DNA of 64,000 nucleotides from Halogranum rubrum (lineage in GTDB: Archaea > Halobacteriota > Halobacteria > Halobacteriales > Haloferacaceae). Numbering within the stretch: position 1 is the first letter of the stretch; the number at the start of each line of letters is the position of its first letter. Below, piece after piece: positions 51,991 to 60,887 of the stretch. Below the pieces are notes generated by a model. That model saw nothing but the letters and a program-made list of their open reading frames with translations, was not told the DNA's origin and did not search any database. The translations under genes and the position numbers were made by a program. The stretch lies in NCBI RefSeq assembly GCF_900114455.1, contig NZ_FOTC01000001.1:186001-250000 (forward strand). The letters are read 5' to 3'.

Positions 51991-52995
51991 ATGGAGCGCC
52001 GGAAGGTCCAGCAGACCGGCAGTTCGACTTACACCATCTCGCTGCCGAAGCAGTGGGCTAGTCGCCACGGTATCGAACCGGGGATGTCGCTCGCGCTCTG
52101 CCCCGTCGAGGACGGGTCGCTCGTCATCGGCGCGAACCAGACGGCCGACGGTGGCACCCAAACCGTCGACCTGACCGGTAAGTCGGCGGCCGACGTTCGC
52201 CGCACGGTCGAGCGGTGCTACGCGTTCGGGTTCGACCACGTTCGGTTCGTCGCCGACGACCTGACGACGGAGCAACGCCGCGCGATAACCACTGCCGCGA
52301 ACAGCAGAACCGGCCTGCAAGTCGTCGACGAGACGGACTCGGTGGTCACGGTCGACTGTCTGCTCGATGCCACAGAGATGTCTCTCGACCGTTCGGTGGT
52401 GCAGCTGCAGTACGTCGCACTCTCGATGCAAACCGACGCGACAACCGCGCTGACGACGGGCGACGACGAACTCGCCGCGCACGTCATCGACCGCCAGCGC
52501 GACGTGGAGCGTCGGGCGGCCGTCGTCGAACGATACTTCGAGCGGGCGCTCACCGACCACGAGGTGCTGAACGCACTCGGTCTCACCCGTCCGAGACTGT
52601 TCGACTACCGAGTCGCCGCCACTCGACTCGGCCGCGTCGCCACCGAAGCGGCGACTGTCGCCGACGTCGCACGCCGCCTCGACTCGGCACCCAACGAGTG
52701 GCTCGCCTCGACGACGGCGTTGGCGCGACGGACTCGGTCACACGTCGAAGACGCCGTCGCCGTCTTACTCGACGGAGTCGACAGCGGGCAGGCCTCTGTC
52801 CTCGAGGCGACGGGTACCGACCTCCGCGACGAACTCGCCGTCTTCGACCGAACGCTCTACGAACAGGGTGGCTCCGACGCGGCCGAGTTCGGTCGTCTCG
52901 TCGAGAGCCTCCGTCAGATCGTCGACCACGGCGACGCAATCGCTGCTCGGGCGGGTGCCGCGGCGCTCAGACAGCCAACACCGGTGAAGAAATAG
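51991..52995 (+). CDS. AbrB-domain PhoU-like phosphate uptake regulator
   Basis: 334 residues. N-terminal SpoVT/AbrB-type DNA-binding segment MERRKVQQTGSSTYTISLPK, WASRHGIEPG, then PhoU-like helical repeats (ERRAAVVERYFERAL and FGRLVESLRQIVDHGDAIA). The combination is common in haloarchaea next to pst genes; it probably senses the transporter state and controls transcription. Last gene of the operon. Confidence 0.88.
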   Translation: MERRKVQQTGSSTYTISLPKQWASRHGIEPGMSLALCPVEDGSLVIGANQTADGGTQTVDLTGKSAADVRRTVERCYAFGFDHVRFVADDLTTEQRRAITTAANSRTGLQVVDETDSVVTVDCLLDATEMSLDRSVVQLQYVALSMQTDATTALTTGDDELAAHVIDRQRDVERRAAVVERYFERALTDHEVLNALGLTRPRLFDYRVAATRLGRVATEAATVADVARRLDSAPNEWLASTTALARRTRSHVEDAVAVLLDGVDSGQASVLEATGTDLRDELAVFDRTLYEQGGSDAAEFGRLVESLRQIVDHGDAIAARAGAAALRQPTPVKK

Positions 52996-53016
52996 ACCTC
53001 GTTCGGCTCGGTTCGC

Positions 53017-53601
53017 TTAGGCCGACTCGTTGCCGGTCGTCGTCTCGTTACCGGCCATCGTCTCGTTGCCAGTCGTGGTTTCGTTGCCAGTCATCGTCTC
53101 GTTACTCGCCGTCTCGTTACCCGCCGTCTCGTTACCCGCCGACTCGTTGCCCGACGGCGTCTCCGTGGTCTCGGCTTCGACCGTGTGGGTCGCGACCGTG
53201 TTCTCGGTTCCGTCTTGGCTGACCCAGACGACGGCGACTTCGTCGCCGTTGGCCGTCTCGACTTCGACGTAGTTCCCGATGGAGACGGGATAGGAGCCGG
53301 CGGGTTCCTCGGCGTCGTCCGAGACCCAGGTGACGGCGCGCTCGTCGTTGACGGTGACGTACAGTTCACTCGTGCTGTCGTCGGTCACTTCGTCGCCGCC
53401 CATGTGGACGACACGCGTCGTGCCCGGTGCCGTCGACCGGAAGGAGAACTCCGGGGCGGGGCCGTCGCCGGACATCGACTCGTTGCCGGCAGATTCGTTG
53501 CCGGTAGAAGAGTTGTTCGCAGTCGAATCGTTGGAGGGTGCGCCGGCGCAACCGGCGACGAACAGGGTACCGAGGCTTGCGATGAGGGTGCGTCGCTGCA
53601 T
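53017..53601 (-). CDS. Lipoprotein with pilin-like domain and N-glycosylation-sequon arrays
   Basis: 194 residues from ATG 53601 (MQRRTLIASLGTLFVAGC), with a lipobox AGC. A Ser/Asn-rich linker with several N-x-S/T sites precedes a beta-domain (FSFRSTAPGTTRVVHMGGDEV, then AGSYPVSIGNYVEVET) similar to the C-terminal domain of haloarchaeal type IV pilins (DUF1628-like HxGGD motif). The last ~45 residues are eight NET/NES units, each an N-glycosylation sequon. Surface location is likely. It is convergent with the pst operon. Confidence 0.75.
   Translation of the reverse strand: MQRRTLIASLGTLFVAGCAGAPSNDSTANNSSTGNESAGNESMSGDGPAPEFSFRSTAPGTTRVVHMGGDEVTDDSTSELYVTVNDERAVTWVSDDAEEPAGSYPVSIGNYVEVETANGDEVAVVWVSQDGTENTVATHTVEAETTETPSGNESAGNETAGNETASNETMTGNETTTGNETMAGNETTTGNESA
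53020..53160 (-). repeat. Tandem Asn-Glu-Thr/Ser sequon repeat
   Basis: About eight units of 15-18 bases encoding GNETA, SNETM, TGNETT and related. Each unit offers one Asn-x-Ser/Thr acceptor for the archaeal N-glycosylation enzyme AglB. Confidence 0.75.
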
Positions 53602-53793
53602 ATCCCGGACGTTTGGCCGGGGAGTATAAATGTCTTTTATTTTACAACTCTGTGGGGTGGTGGTTCGAGACACGGTGACGAACACCGTGTGACTATCGCG
53701 CCGGTCTCGGCCGTCGTTGCCGGTATGCGTAGTACAGGCAACGTCGCCGTCGTTCACGCCGCTTAATGCGCTGTGTCGTCCACCTTCGAACGA

Positions 53794-54744
53794 ATGACTG
53801 CTGCGATAGAGGTCTCCGACCTCCGCAAACGCTACGGTGACGTGCAAGCGCTCGACGGCGCGTCGCTCACCGTCCCCGAGGGTTCTTTCTTCGGCCTTCT
53901 CGGACCCAACGGGGCGGGCAAGACGACGTTCATCAACATCCTCGTCGGACTGGTGCGGAAATCCGGCGGCGAGGCGCGGGTGTTCGGCCACGACGTCGAA
54001 ACCGACTACCAGGAGGCGCGCGACGCTATCGGACTCGCGCCACAGGAGTTCAACGTCGACCGCTTCTTCCCCATCAAGGAGGTGCTCGAACACAAGGCGG
54101 GCTACCACGGCATCCCGGCCGACGAGGCCCGCGAACGCGCCGACGACGTGCTGCGACGCGTCGGTATCTACGAGAAACGAAACACGCGGTTCGACTGGCT
54201 CTCCGGCGGGATGAAGCGACGGTTCGTCCTCGCGCGTGCACTCATCACCGAACCCGACCTGCTCATCCTCGACGAACCGACCGCCGGTGTCGACGTCCAA
54301 CTCCGACGGGACCTCTGGAACCTCATCACCGAACTCAACGACAACGGGACGACCATCCTGCTCACGACCCACTACATCGAGGAGGCCGAACGCCTCTGTG
54401 ACGAAGTCGCTATCCTCGACTCGGGCAGCGTCGTCGAAGTCGCCAGCCCCGAGGACCTCATGGACCGCGGCGTCGACAAGATAACCATCTCGTTCCGCGA
54501 GTCGCCCACGTCAGCGCCGGCGCTCACCGCCGGCAACGGCCACATCGAGGACGTGGAACTCGTCGACGGCCGCCTCGTCGTCACCGCACGCCAGGGCGGC
54601 GTCGTCGCACCCGACATCGTCCGCGAACTCGACCGCGAGGGCCACGAAATCGTCGACCTCGACATCTCCAGAACCTCGCTCGAAGAGGTGTTTGTCGAGA
54701 TGACGGAGGGCCAATCCTCGAACATCGAGGGGGCTACCCAATGA
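53794..54744 (+). CDS. ABC-2-type exporter ATP-binding protein
   Basis: 316 residues from ATG 53794 (MTAAIEVSDLRKRYG); a GTG seven codons upstream is an alternative. Walker A GPNGAGKTT, signature LSGGMKRRFVLARAL and Walker B LLILDEPTAGVD are intact, and the C-terminal ~70 residues match the DUF4162 type of drug/lipid exporters. It pairs with the permease that overlaps its stop by four bases. Substrate unknown. Confidence 0.92.
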   Translation: MTAAIEVSDLRKRYGDVQALDGASLTVPEGSFFGLLGPNGAGKTTFINILVGLVRKSGGEARVFGHDVETDYQEARDAIGLAPQEFNVDRFFPIKEVLEHKAGYHGIPADEARERADDVLRRVGIYEKRNTRFDWLSGGMKRRFVLARALITEPDLLILDEPTAGVDVQLRRDLWNLITELNDNGTTILLTTHYIEEAERLCDEVAILDSGSVVEVASPEDLMDRGVDKITISFRESPTSAPALTAGNGHIEDVELVDGRLVVTARQGGVVAPDIVRELDREGHEIVDLDISRTSLEEVFVEMTEGQSSNIEGATQ

Positions 54745-55526
54745 GCTATCTCCCCACTGGATTCAAGACGCTCGTCCGACGCGAGATTCTTCGGTTCGTC
54801 CGTCGTCCGCGTAACACCTTCGCGCCACCCTTCATCACGAATATCCTGTACTTCTCGGTGTTCGGCGTCATCCTCGGCGAACGCATCCGCGAGATATCGG
54901 GCGTCCCCTACATCGTCTTCATCCTCCCCGGTCTCGTCGTCCTCGGGGCCGTCTCGAACGCCTTCGAGAACGCCTCGTTCAGCATCTTCCACGGCCGCTG
55001 GAACGAGTACATCCACGAGACACTGACGTCGCCGCTCTCCTACGGGCAGATGGTCTGGGCGTACATCGTCTCCAGTGCGACGCGCGGCGTCATCGTCGGC
55101 GTGCTCATCGCCGTCCTCGGCCTCGCCATCATCAACCCGTTGTACGCCGCCAGCGTCGGCGTCTCTCGACCGTTCTATCTCGTCGCGTTCATGCTCGTCA
55201 TCACGCTGTTGTTCGCGAGTCTCGGCGTCGCAGGCGGTCTCTGGGCGGAAGATTTCGACGACCTGACGATGATGAACCAGTTCATCCTCCGGCCGTTGGT
55301 GTTCTTCGGCGGCGTCTTCTACTCGCTGTCGGACATCCCGCCGCTGCTCCGTGACGTGTCGCTCATGAATCCGATGATCTACATGGTCAACGGCGTCCGC
55401 TACGGGTTCATCGGCCGTGCAGAAGTGAACCCGAACCTGTCGCTTCTCGTCTTGCTCGTGTTGACGGGTCTGGTCGCCGCGCTGGACGTCTACCTGTTCA
55501 AACGCGGTTACGGACTGACAGAATAG
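54741..55526 (+). CDS. ABC-2-type exporter permease
   Basis: 261 residues, six membrane helices. VRREILRFVRRPRNTFAPPFITNILYFSVFG, then LPGLVVLGAVSNAFENASFS and PLVFFGGVFYSLSDIPPLLRDVSLMNPMIYMVNGVR (over residues ~185-220) are typical of NodJ/DrrB-like ABC-2 permeases. It is translationally coupled to the ATPase gene. Probable drug, lipid or polysaccharide export; not determined. Confidence 0.92.
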   Translation: MSYLPTGFKTLVRREILRFVRRPRNTFAPPFITNILYFSVFGVILGERIREISGVPYIVFILPGLVVLGAVSNAFENASFSIFHGRWNEYIHETLTSPLSYGQMVWAYIVSSATRGVIVGVLIAVLGLAIINPLYAASVGVSRPFYLVAFMLVITLLFASLGVAGGLWAEDFDDLTMMNQFILRPLVFFGGVFYSLSDIPPLLRDVSLMNPMIYMVNGVRYGFIGRAEVNPNLSLLVLLVLTGLVAALDVYLFKRGYGLTE

Positions 55527-55601
55527 GGTGCGCCGTTTCGGCCGACGCGGGCCGTGACATCGAGGTTCGCAGGTTGTCCGAAGAACTGGTATTCGTCCCT
55601 A

Positions 55602-55790
55602 TCAGCCACCCCACTCGCCACCGATGTCCGAGGCGACCATCGAGCGCCAGTCGCGGAACTCGTTTTCACACCCGGGATACTCGTCGATGTGAGCGATGAA
55701 TCCCGCACCCGCATCTGTCAACTTCCCACCACAGAACGGGCACGTCTCGGGACTATCCCAGTTTCGTGTGGTTGTCGGTCCTACACTCAT
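55602..55790 (-). CDS. DUF7501-like small CPFCG protein
   Basis: 62 residues from ATG 55790 (MSVGPTTTRNWDSPETC). The conserved haloarchaeal pattern WDSPETCPFCGGKLTDAG, then IDEYPGCENEFRDW and the final GGEWGG fits DUF7501. C-x2-C plus a later Cys and His give a plausible zinc site. Promoter: TTTTATTATC on the minus strand at about 55816-55826, giving a leaderless or nearly leaderless transcript. Confidence 0.75.
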   Translation of the reverse strand: MSVGPTTTRNWDSPETCPFCGGKLTDAGAGFIAHIDEYPGCENEFRDWRSMVASDIGGEWGG

Positions 55791-55794
55791 ACAG

Positions 55795-55860
55795 GTGGCC
55801 AAATGTTCCCCTCGATAATAAAACTTTGGTCAAACGTAGGGACATTGGCCAAATCACTTC
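55795..55860. promoter_or_regulatory. Promoter region with repeated TGGCCAAAT elements
   Basis: TGGCCAAAT occurs near 55796 and near 55848, with TGGTCAAAC between; GGCCAAATGTTCCC and GGGACATTGGCC form an imperfect inverted repeat around the TATA-like AATAAAACT. This could be an operator for the DUF7501-like gene. Confidence 0.4.
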
Positions 55861-56053
55861 CGGTATCGAAACCTAAATACTGGTCGTTTGTCCGTAATCG
55901 TGAACGATGCCGACGAAGAACTGGCCGTTCGTTCGGAACGTCCCGTTCGCTGTCTCGATGGAACGTCGCGACAATCGTCGCGCGCGGTGTGATACCGTTC
56001 ACCGGAACCGAGGCTATTTTGTTCGGCGGTGATATATCCAGTGTATCCGACTG

Positions 56054-58936
56054 ATGCCCGATAGGAGCCCTCCACCCAAGTCGCGTGGCCGTGAGTACGG
56101 GCGCGCACTCCTCGTTCTCTGCTGTGCGGCCGCGCTCGTCCTCGCTGCATCGCTCGTCCCTGCACTGGCCGGCAGCGCCCCCGCCGACGCACTCGTCTTC
56201 GTGGAAGGCGGGTCCGACGGCGACAGTTCCAGTGGGGGTCGCAGTGGACTCGGCGCACTCGACAACGGAAACCGGACGGACGTCGGCGGGTCGCTCGGCA
56301 ACCAGAGCGACAACGCCTTCCAGTCGCTCGGCACCGAGACACACTTCACCGTCCAGAGTACGACAGGCGCGTACTGGCGCACCGGCTCCTACGACCGCTA
56401 CACCGGCAGTGGCTGGACACAGACCGGCGACTCTCGACCCTACGACGGGTCCGTCGACCTCGACGGTCTCCGCGACACCGAGGTCAGCTACGAGGTGACG
56501 CTCGAACGCTCGGCGACGTCGCTCCCGACGGTCTGGATGCCGCAACGTGTCTCACTCGACGAACAGTTACGGGTCACGCCCGGCGGTGCACTCCGTGCGA
56601 CCGAGTCGGTTCCTGCCGAAACGACGTACACCGGACAGAGCGTCACGCCACCCAGCGACCCGGCACTCCTCCGGTCGGCCGGCCGCGACTACCCTCCCGA
56701 TGTCGCAGACCAGTACACTCGCCTCCCCGATTCGACGCCCGACCGCCTGACGGCGTTCACCGACGAGTTGACCGCCGACGCGAACTCGCCCTACGAGAAA
56801 GCCGTCCGAATCGAGCGCTGGTTAGAGGCGAACAAGACGTACTCGCTGGACGCCAGCCACGACACCGGAGCGGACGTGGCCGACCAGTTCGTCTTCGAGA
56901 TGGACGAAGGCTACTGTGAGTACTTCGCGACGACGATGGTCACGATGCTCCGCTCGCAGGACGTCCCCGCCCGCTACGCCGTCGGCTACTCAACCGGCCA
57001 GCAGACCGACGAGAACAGCTACACCGTCCGAGGGATGAACGCCCACGCGTGGGTCGAAGTCTACTTCCCCGACGTCGGGTGGGTCCAGTTCGACCCGACA
57101 CCCGGCGCGGCACGCCTGCAGGAAGAACAAGAAGCGTTCGAGGCGTCGAACGAGAACGGAAGCTACGCGCCGACCGAACAGGGAAGCCCGGGTGAGACGT
57201 CCTCGATAAACGAGAGCAGTTCCGAGACGCCCGGCGAGGGCAACGGACCGAACGCGGCGGAGACACCACCGTCGGAGCCATCGACACCCGCCTCGGGCGA
57301 AGGGACCGCAACCGAGTCGCCGGAGACGACAGACTCGGCCGACCAACCGCAACCGTCGGGGTACGCACTCGACCTCAACACCACGCCCGTTCCCGGTCGC
57401 TCGGTGAACGTCACCGTGACGAACGACGGCGTCCCGGTCTCTGGCGTGACCGTACTCTTCAACGACGAACCGGTGGGGACCACCGATAGACACGGGAGCG
57501 TCGTCGCCACCGTCCCGTACACGACGGAGTTCACCGTCTCTCTCGCCGGACGAGACGTGGAGCGACAGGCCGCTCTCGGCGCGCCGCCGCGTGGTGACCT
57601 CCGATACGCACTCGACGCACCACCGGTGACGCTCCTCGAGAGCGCCCAAAGCAACCAGAGCGCACCCGAGGGAAACACCTCGCAGTCGTATCGACTCGAC
57701 ACGAACGTCTCGCTCTCGCTCACAGGTGAACCCGTCACCGGCAACGAGATTACCCTCGCGGCGACGATTCGCGGCGTTCCCGTCCGCGACGCGGCCGTCG
57801 AACTGGACGGCGAACAGGTCACGACGACAGACGACCGTGGCCGCGCACAGGTGACGCTTCCCGACGAGTCAGGAAACGTCACGCTCGCCGTCAGTCGAGA
57901 CGAGGCCGCCGGTGCGGAGACGCTGACAGTCCGTGGTCTCGGCCTCGCGGTCGAACCGGCGCTCCCACTGTCGCTTCCGCTTCAACCGGTCGTCGTACAG
58001 GCCCGCCTCGGCAACCAGTCACTCGCAGGCGCGACTGTCTCCATCGACGGCGAGTCGGTGGGTGAGACGACTGTGAACGGGACGCTTCGGCCGGACCTCC
58101 CGTTTCGCGACAGCGTCACCGTCTCGGTGAGTAAGTACGGCCAGACGCGTGAACAGCAGGTGACGGGACTCTACACCAACGCGGCGCTCGTCGCGTTCGT
58201 CCCCGGACTTCTCCTCGTCGGCCTCGGAATCAGCGTGGTTCGTCGCGGTGTGACGCCTCGTTCGGCCCTCCGTGTCCTGTCGAGACTCGCCGACCGACTG
58301 CTCCGAACGACGCTCGCGACGCTCGTCGGTTTCGCCGCAGTCGTCGACAGCGCACTCCACCGCGCCGTTGACGCCGCCCGCCACGTCGTCGCCACGCTCC
58401 GAGCGCTGCTCGAACGGCGACGCGCGCTCGACGAGGTACTCGGGAGTCTTCGCGCGTGGCTACTCGCCCTCGTCGCCTCGAACCGAACGCGGATTCGGGA
58501 GGCGAGTCGACGCGTGACGCCGACTTCGGGCGGGCCGTCTACCCCCGCCGAGGAGGACTCCCGGACGATACGCGAGGCGTGGGGGCGGTTCCTCGCCGTC
58601 GTCTCCATTCCGCGTGCACGGACGAAGTCGCCGGGAGAGATTGCGACACACGCGATTACCGTCGACGAACTCCCGAGCGACCCCGTCGAGACACTGCGGG
58701 ACGTCTTCCGCGAAGTCGAGTACGGCGGCCGAGACGCCTCCGAACGGCTTCCCCGGGTCGAAGCGGCGATAACCGCCATCGAAGCGCATCTAGCCGCCCG
58801 TCGCGACGGACCTGACGCGGAGACGGTCGAGCGGAGTGACGAGACGAGTGACACGCCCGAAGCGAGCGGTTCGACCGACGGGACCGATTCGACCGAACCG
58901 GTCGACCCGGCTGGTCCCACGGGAGGCTCTCGATGA
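56054..58936 (+). CDS. Transglutaminase-like membrane protein (TgpA/DUF4129 type)
   Basis: 960 residues. N-terminal hydrophobic segment (about 17-40). Transglutaminase core: Cys288 in DEGYCEYFATTMV, His331 in NAHAWVEVYF and the Asp of FDPTP. A Ser/Pro/Glu linker (360-440) and three beta-sandwich modules follow (around 450, 570 and 660: GVTVLFNDEPVGTT, AAVELDGEQVTTTDD, ATVSIDGESVGETT). One helix near 710-735 leads to a cytoplasmic DUF4129-like tail. First gene of a four-gene operon with DUF58; envelope maturation role is inferred. Confidence 0.85.
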   Translation: MPDRSPPPKSRGREYGRALLVLCCAAALVLAASLVPALAGSAPADALVFVEGGSDGDSSSGGRSGLGALDNGNRTDVGGSLGNQSDNAFQSLGTETHFTVQSTTGAYWRTGSYDRYTGSGWTQTGDSRPYDGSVDLDGLRDTEVSYEVTLERSATSLPTVWMPQRVSLDEQLRVTPGGALRATESVPAETTYTGQSVTPPSDPALLRSAGRDYPPDVADQYTRLPDSTPDRLTAFTDELTADANSPYEKAVRIERWLEANKTYSLDASHDTGADVADQFVFEMDEGYCEYFATTMVTMLRSQDVPARYAVGYSTGQQTDENSYTVRGMNAHAWVEVYFPDVGWVQFDPTPGAARLQEEQEAFEASNENGSYAPTEQGSPGETSSINESSSETPGEGNGPNAAETPPSEPSTPASGEGTATESPETTDSADQPQPSGYALDLNTTPVPGRSVNVTVTNDGVPVSGVTVLFNDEPVGTTDRHGSVVATVPYTTEFTVSLAGRDVERQAALGAPPRGDLRYALDAPPVTLLESAQSNQSAPEGNTSQSYRLDTNVSLSLTGEPVTGNEITLAATIRGVPVRDAAVELDGEQVTTTDDRGRAQVTLPDESGNVTLAVSRDEAAGAETLTVRGLGLAVEPALPLSLPLQPVVVQARLGNQSLAGATVSIDGESVGETTVNGTLRPDLPFRDSVTVSVSKYGQTREQQVTGLYTNAALVAFVPGLLLVGLGISVVRRGVTPRSALRVLSRLADRLLRTTLATLVGFAAVVDSALHRAVDAARHVVATLRALLERRRALDEVLGSLRAWLLALVASNRTRIREASRRVTPTSGGPSTPAEEDSRTIREAWGRFLAVVSIPRARTKSPGEIATHAITVDELPSDPVETLRDVFREVEYGGRDASERLPRVEAAITAIEAHLAARRDGPDAETVERSDETSDTPEASGSTDGTDSTEPVDPAGPTGGSR

Positions 58937-59574
58937 ACGGACGAGTCGGATGGAAAGCGCTCGTCTTCGGCGCACTCGGTGTCTTCGTCACGCTCGTTTC
59001 GGCCGCCTTCGCCGTCGCTCCCGAGGCGGCCGTGGGGTCGCCGCTCGGGTCGGTCGCCGACACGGTGGCCGACGCCGACACCGAACAGCTGTTGTTGGTC
59101 GTCGCCGCCGTCGTCGGTCTCGTCGGTCTCTGGACCGCGCGAAACCACACTCGGACTGACCCCGACGACGCCTTCGACACGTTGACCGAGTCGCCACCGG
59201 AGGCCGTCTCCGTCGACGGCGACGTGGTCGCGGGTCGCCAGCTGGACGAGCAGTTCGCCACCGTCGCCGCGGGGAACGCTTCGATACACGACGCGCGGGT
59301 GCTGTCGACGCTTCGGTCGACGGCCGTCGACGTTCTCTCGCTTCGGTCCGACGTCGACGACGCGACACGGGCCGTCGCCTGCGGGCGGTGGACCGACGAC
59401 ACCGTCGCCGCGGCGATGCTCGCGGGCCCGGACGGTCCGCGGCCGTCGCTCTGGTCACGAGTTCGACTGTGGCTCGACCCGGTCGCCGAACGCGAACGCC
59501 GACTCCGGCGGACGGTCGAAGCCATCGAGACGGCACTGGACGACCGCTCGGAGTCGACGGGTGGTCGGCCGTGA
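58933..59574 (+). CDS. DUF7269-like membrane protein
   Basis: 213 residues; the ATG overlaps the previous stop by four bases. Two hydrophobic helices near the N-terminus (VFGALGVFVTLVSAAFAVA and LLLVVAAVVGLVGLW), then a cytoplasmic helical part (DDAFDTLTESPPEAVSVDGD...). Typically located between the transglutaminase gene and DUF58 in haloarchaea. Function unknown. Confidence 0.78.
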   Translation: MNGRVGWKALVFGALGVFVTLVSAAFAVAPEAAVGSPLGSVADTVADADTEQLLLVVAAVVGLVGLWTARNHTRTDPDDAFDTLTESPPEAVSVDGDVVAGRQLDEQFATVAAGNASIHDARVLSTLRSTAVDVLSLRSDVDDATRAVACGRWTDDTVAAAMLAGPDGPRPSLWSRVRLWLDPVAERERRLRRTVEAIETALDDRSESTGGRP

Positions 59575-60887
59575 CGCTCCACCGGAGCCGTCGCTGGGAC
59601 GTCGGACTCGTGGGGACGCTCACGTTGCTCGTGGTCGGTCTCGTCTACGCCGACCCGTTGCTCCTCGTGGCCACCGTCGTTCCCCTCGCGTACGTCGTGT
59701 TCGGCGCACTCTCGTCTGCGCCGTCTAGCGTCGACCTGTCCGTCGAACGCTCGTTCTCGCCGTCGACACCGGCACCCGGCGAACCGGTCACCGTGTCGCT
59801 CACGGTACAGAACACGAGCGATACGACCGTCTCGGACCTCCGCATCGTCGACGGCGTCCCCGAGGAACTGCCGGTGACGACGGGGTCGCCTCGCGGGGCC
59901 GCCTCGCTCCGTCCCGGCGGGTCGACGACCGTGACGTACGGCGTCGTCGCCGGCCGTGGCGACCACACTTTCGACGACCCGCTCGTCCGTATTCGGCCGC
60001 TGGCCGGGACGAGCGTTCTGACCGACCGACTTCCCGTCGGTGGGTCGGCGACGCTCGCCTGTCACGGCCGAGTCAGCGAGATACCGACGCTACACGCCGT
60101 CTCGCGCGTCGGTGCGTTGCCTCGCTCGACCGGTGGCGAAGGACTAGAGTTTCACTCCACCCGCGAGTACCGCGCGGGCGACCCTATCAACCGCATCGAC
60201 TGGCGACGATACGCCAAGGGCGAGGCGCTCACGACGGTGAACTTCACCGAGGAACAGGTCGCCCGCGTCGCCCTCGTGGTCGACGCTCGCCCCGTCTCAC
60301 GTGTCTCGTCTCGTTCCGGGTTTCCGACGGGAACCGAACTCGGAGCCTACGCCGCAGAACGTGTCTACGATGCGCTGACGGCCGCCGGCCACGTCGCCAG
60401 CGTGTCCGCGCTGGGACTCGACCGAGAAGCGGTCGCGCCGGAGGTACCAGTCGACCCGGACGGGATACCGTGGGTCGACGCGGGGACGGCCAGTGGAACC
60501 CGAGCACAGGCCGCCGCCGTATTCGACGCCGTTCGAACGGCCCCGAGGGCGGCGACCGACCGTGTCGACGAGAGGGACGACGAGTACGTCACTCGACTCG
60601 ACTCACAGCTCCCCCGAGATACGAACGTCGTGCTGTTCTCGCCCGCCCTCGACGATACGCCCGTCTTCGTGGCGCAGCAACTCGCGCTCCGCGGCTACGA
60701 CGTCCTCCTCGTGAGTCCGAACGTCATCGGCGACGACACGCCGGGCCAGTCGCTCGCGGGCGTCCAACGTCGTGTTCGACTCCAGAAGGCGAGTGGTCGA
60801 ACGCTGACCACCGCCGACTGGAATCCGACCGACCCGCTCGAACTCCTCTTGCGACGACACCTTCCACGGGTGCTCTCTTCATCATGA
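59571..60887 (+). CDS. DUF58 domain protein
   Basis: 438 residues with a GTG start overlapping the upstream stop (GTGA). Two N-terminal helices, then a beta-sandwich (PGEPVTVSLTVQNTSDTTVSDL) and the DUF58 motif FHSTREYRAGDPINRIDWRRYA near residue 200. A von Willebrand-like alpha/beta domain follows (VALVVDARPVS...). DUF58 proteins work with MoxR AAA ATPases. It overlaps the next gene. Confidence 0.88.
   Translation: MTLHRSRRWDVGLVGTLTLLVVGLVYADPLLLVATVVPLAYVVFGALSSAPSSVDLSVERSFSPSTPAPGEPVTVSLTVQNTSDTTVSDLRIVDGVPEELPVTTGSPRGAASLRPGGSTTVTYGVVAGRGDHTFDDPLVRIRPLAGTSVLTDRLPVGGSATLACHGRVSEIPTLHAVSRVGALPRSTGGEGLEFHSTREYRAGDPINRIDWRRYAKGEALTTVNFTEEQVARVALVVDARPVSRVSSRSGFPTGTELGAYAAERVYDALTAAGHVASVSALGLDREAVAPEVPVDPDGIPWVDAGTASGTRAQAAAVFDAVRTAPRAATDRVDERDDEYVTRLDSQLPRDTNVVLFSPALDDTPVFVAQQLALRGYDVLLVSPNVIGDDTPGQSLAGVQRRVRLQKASGRTLTTADWNPTDPLELLLRRHLPRVLSSS

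Noticed and set aside
53101-53160. Sortase or PGF-CTERM anchor at the end of the sequon-repeat lipoprotein
   Set aside because: No terminal hydrophobic segment; anchoring is by the N-terminal lipobox.
55907-56032. 41-codon ORF upstream of the transglutaminase with a TATA-like element ~30 bases before it
   Set aside because: Arg-rich translation (MPTKNWPFVRNVPF...) is unlike haloarchaeal proteins and there is no second line of evidence.
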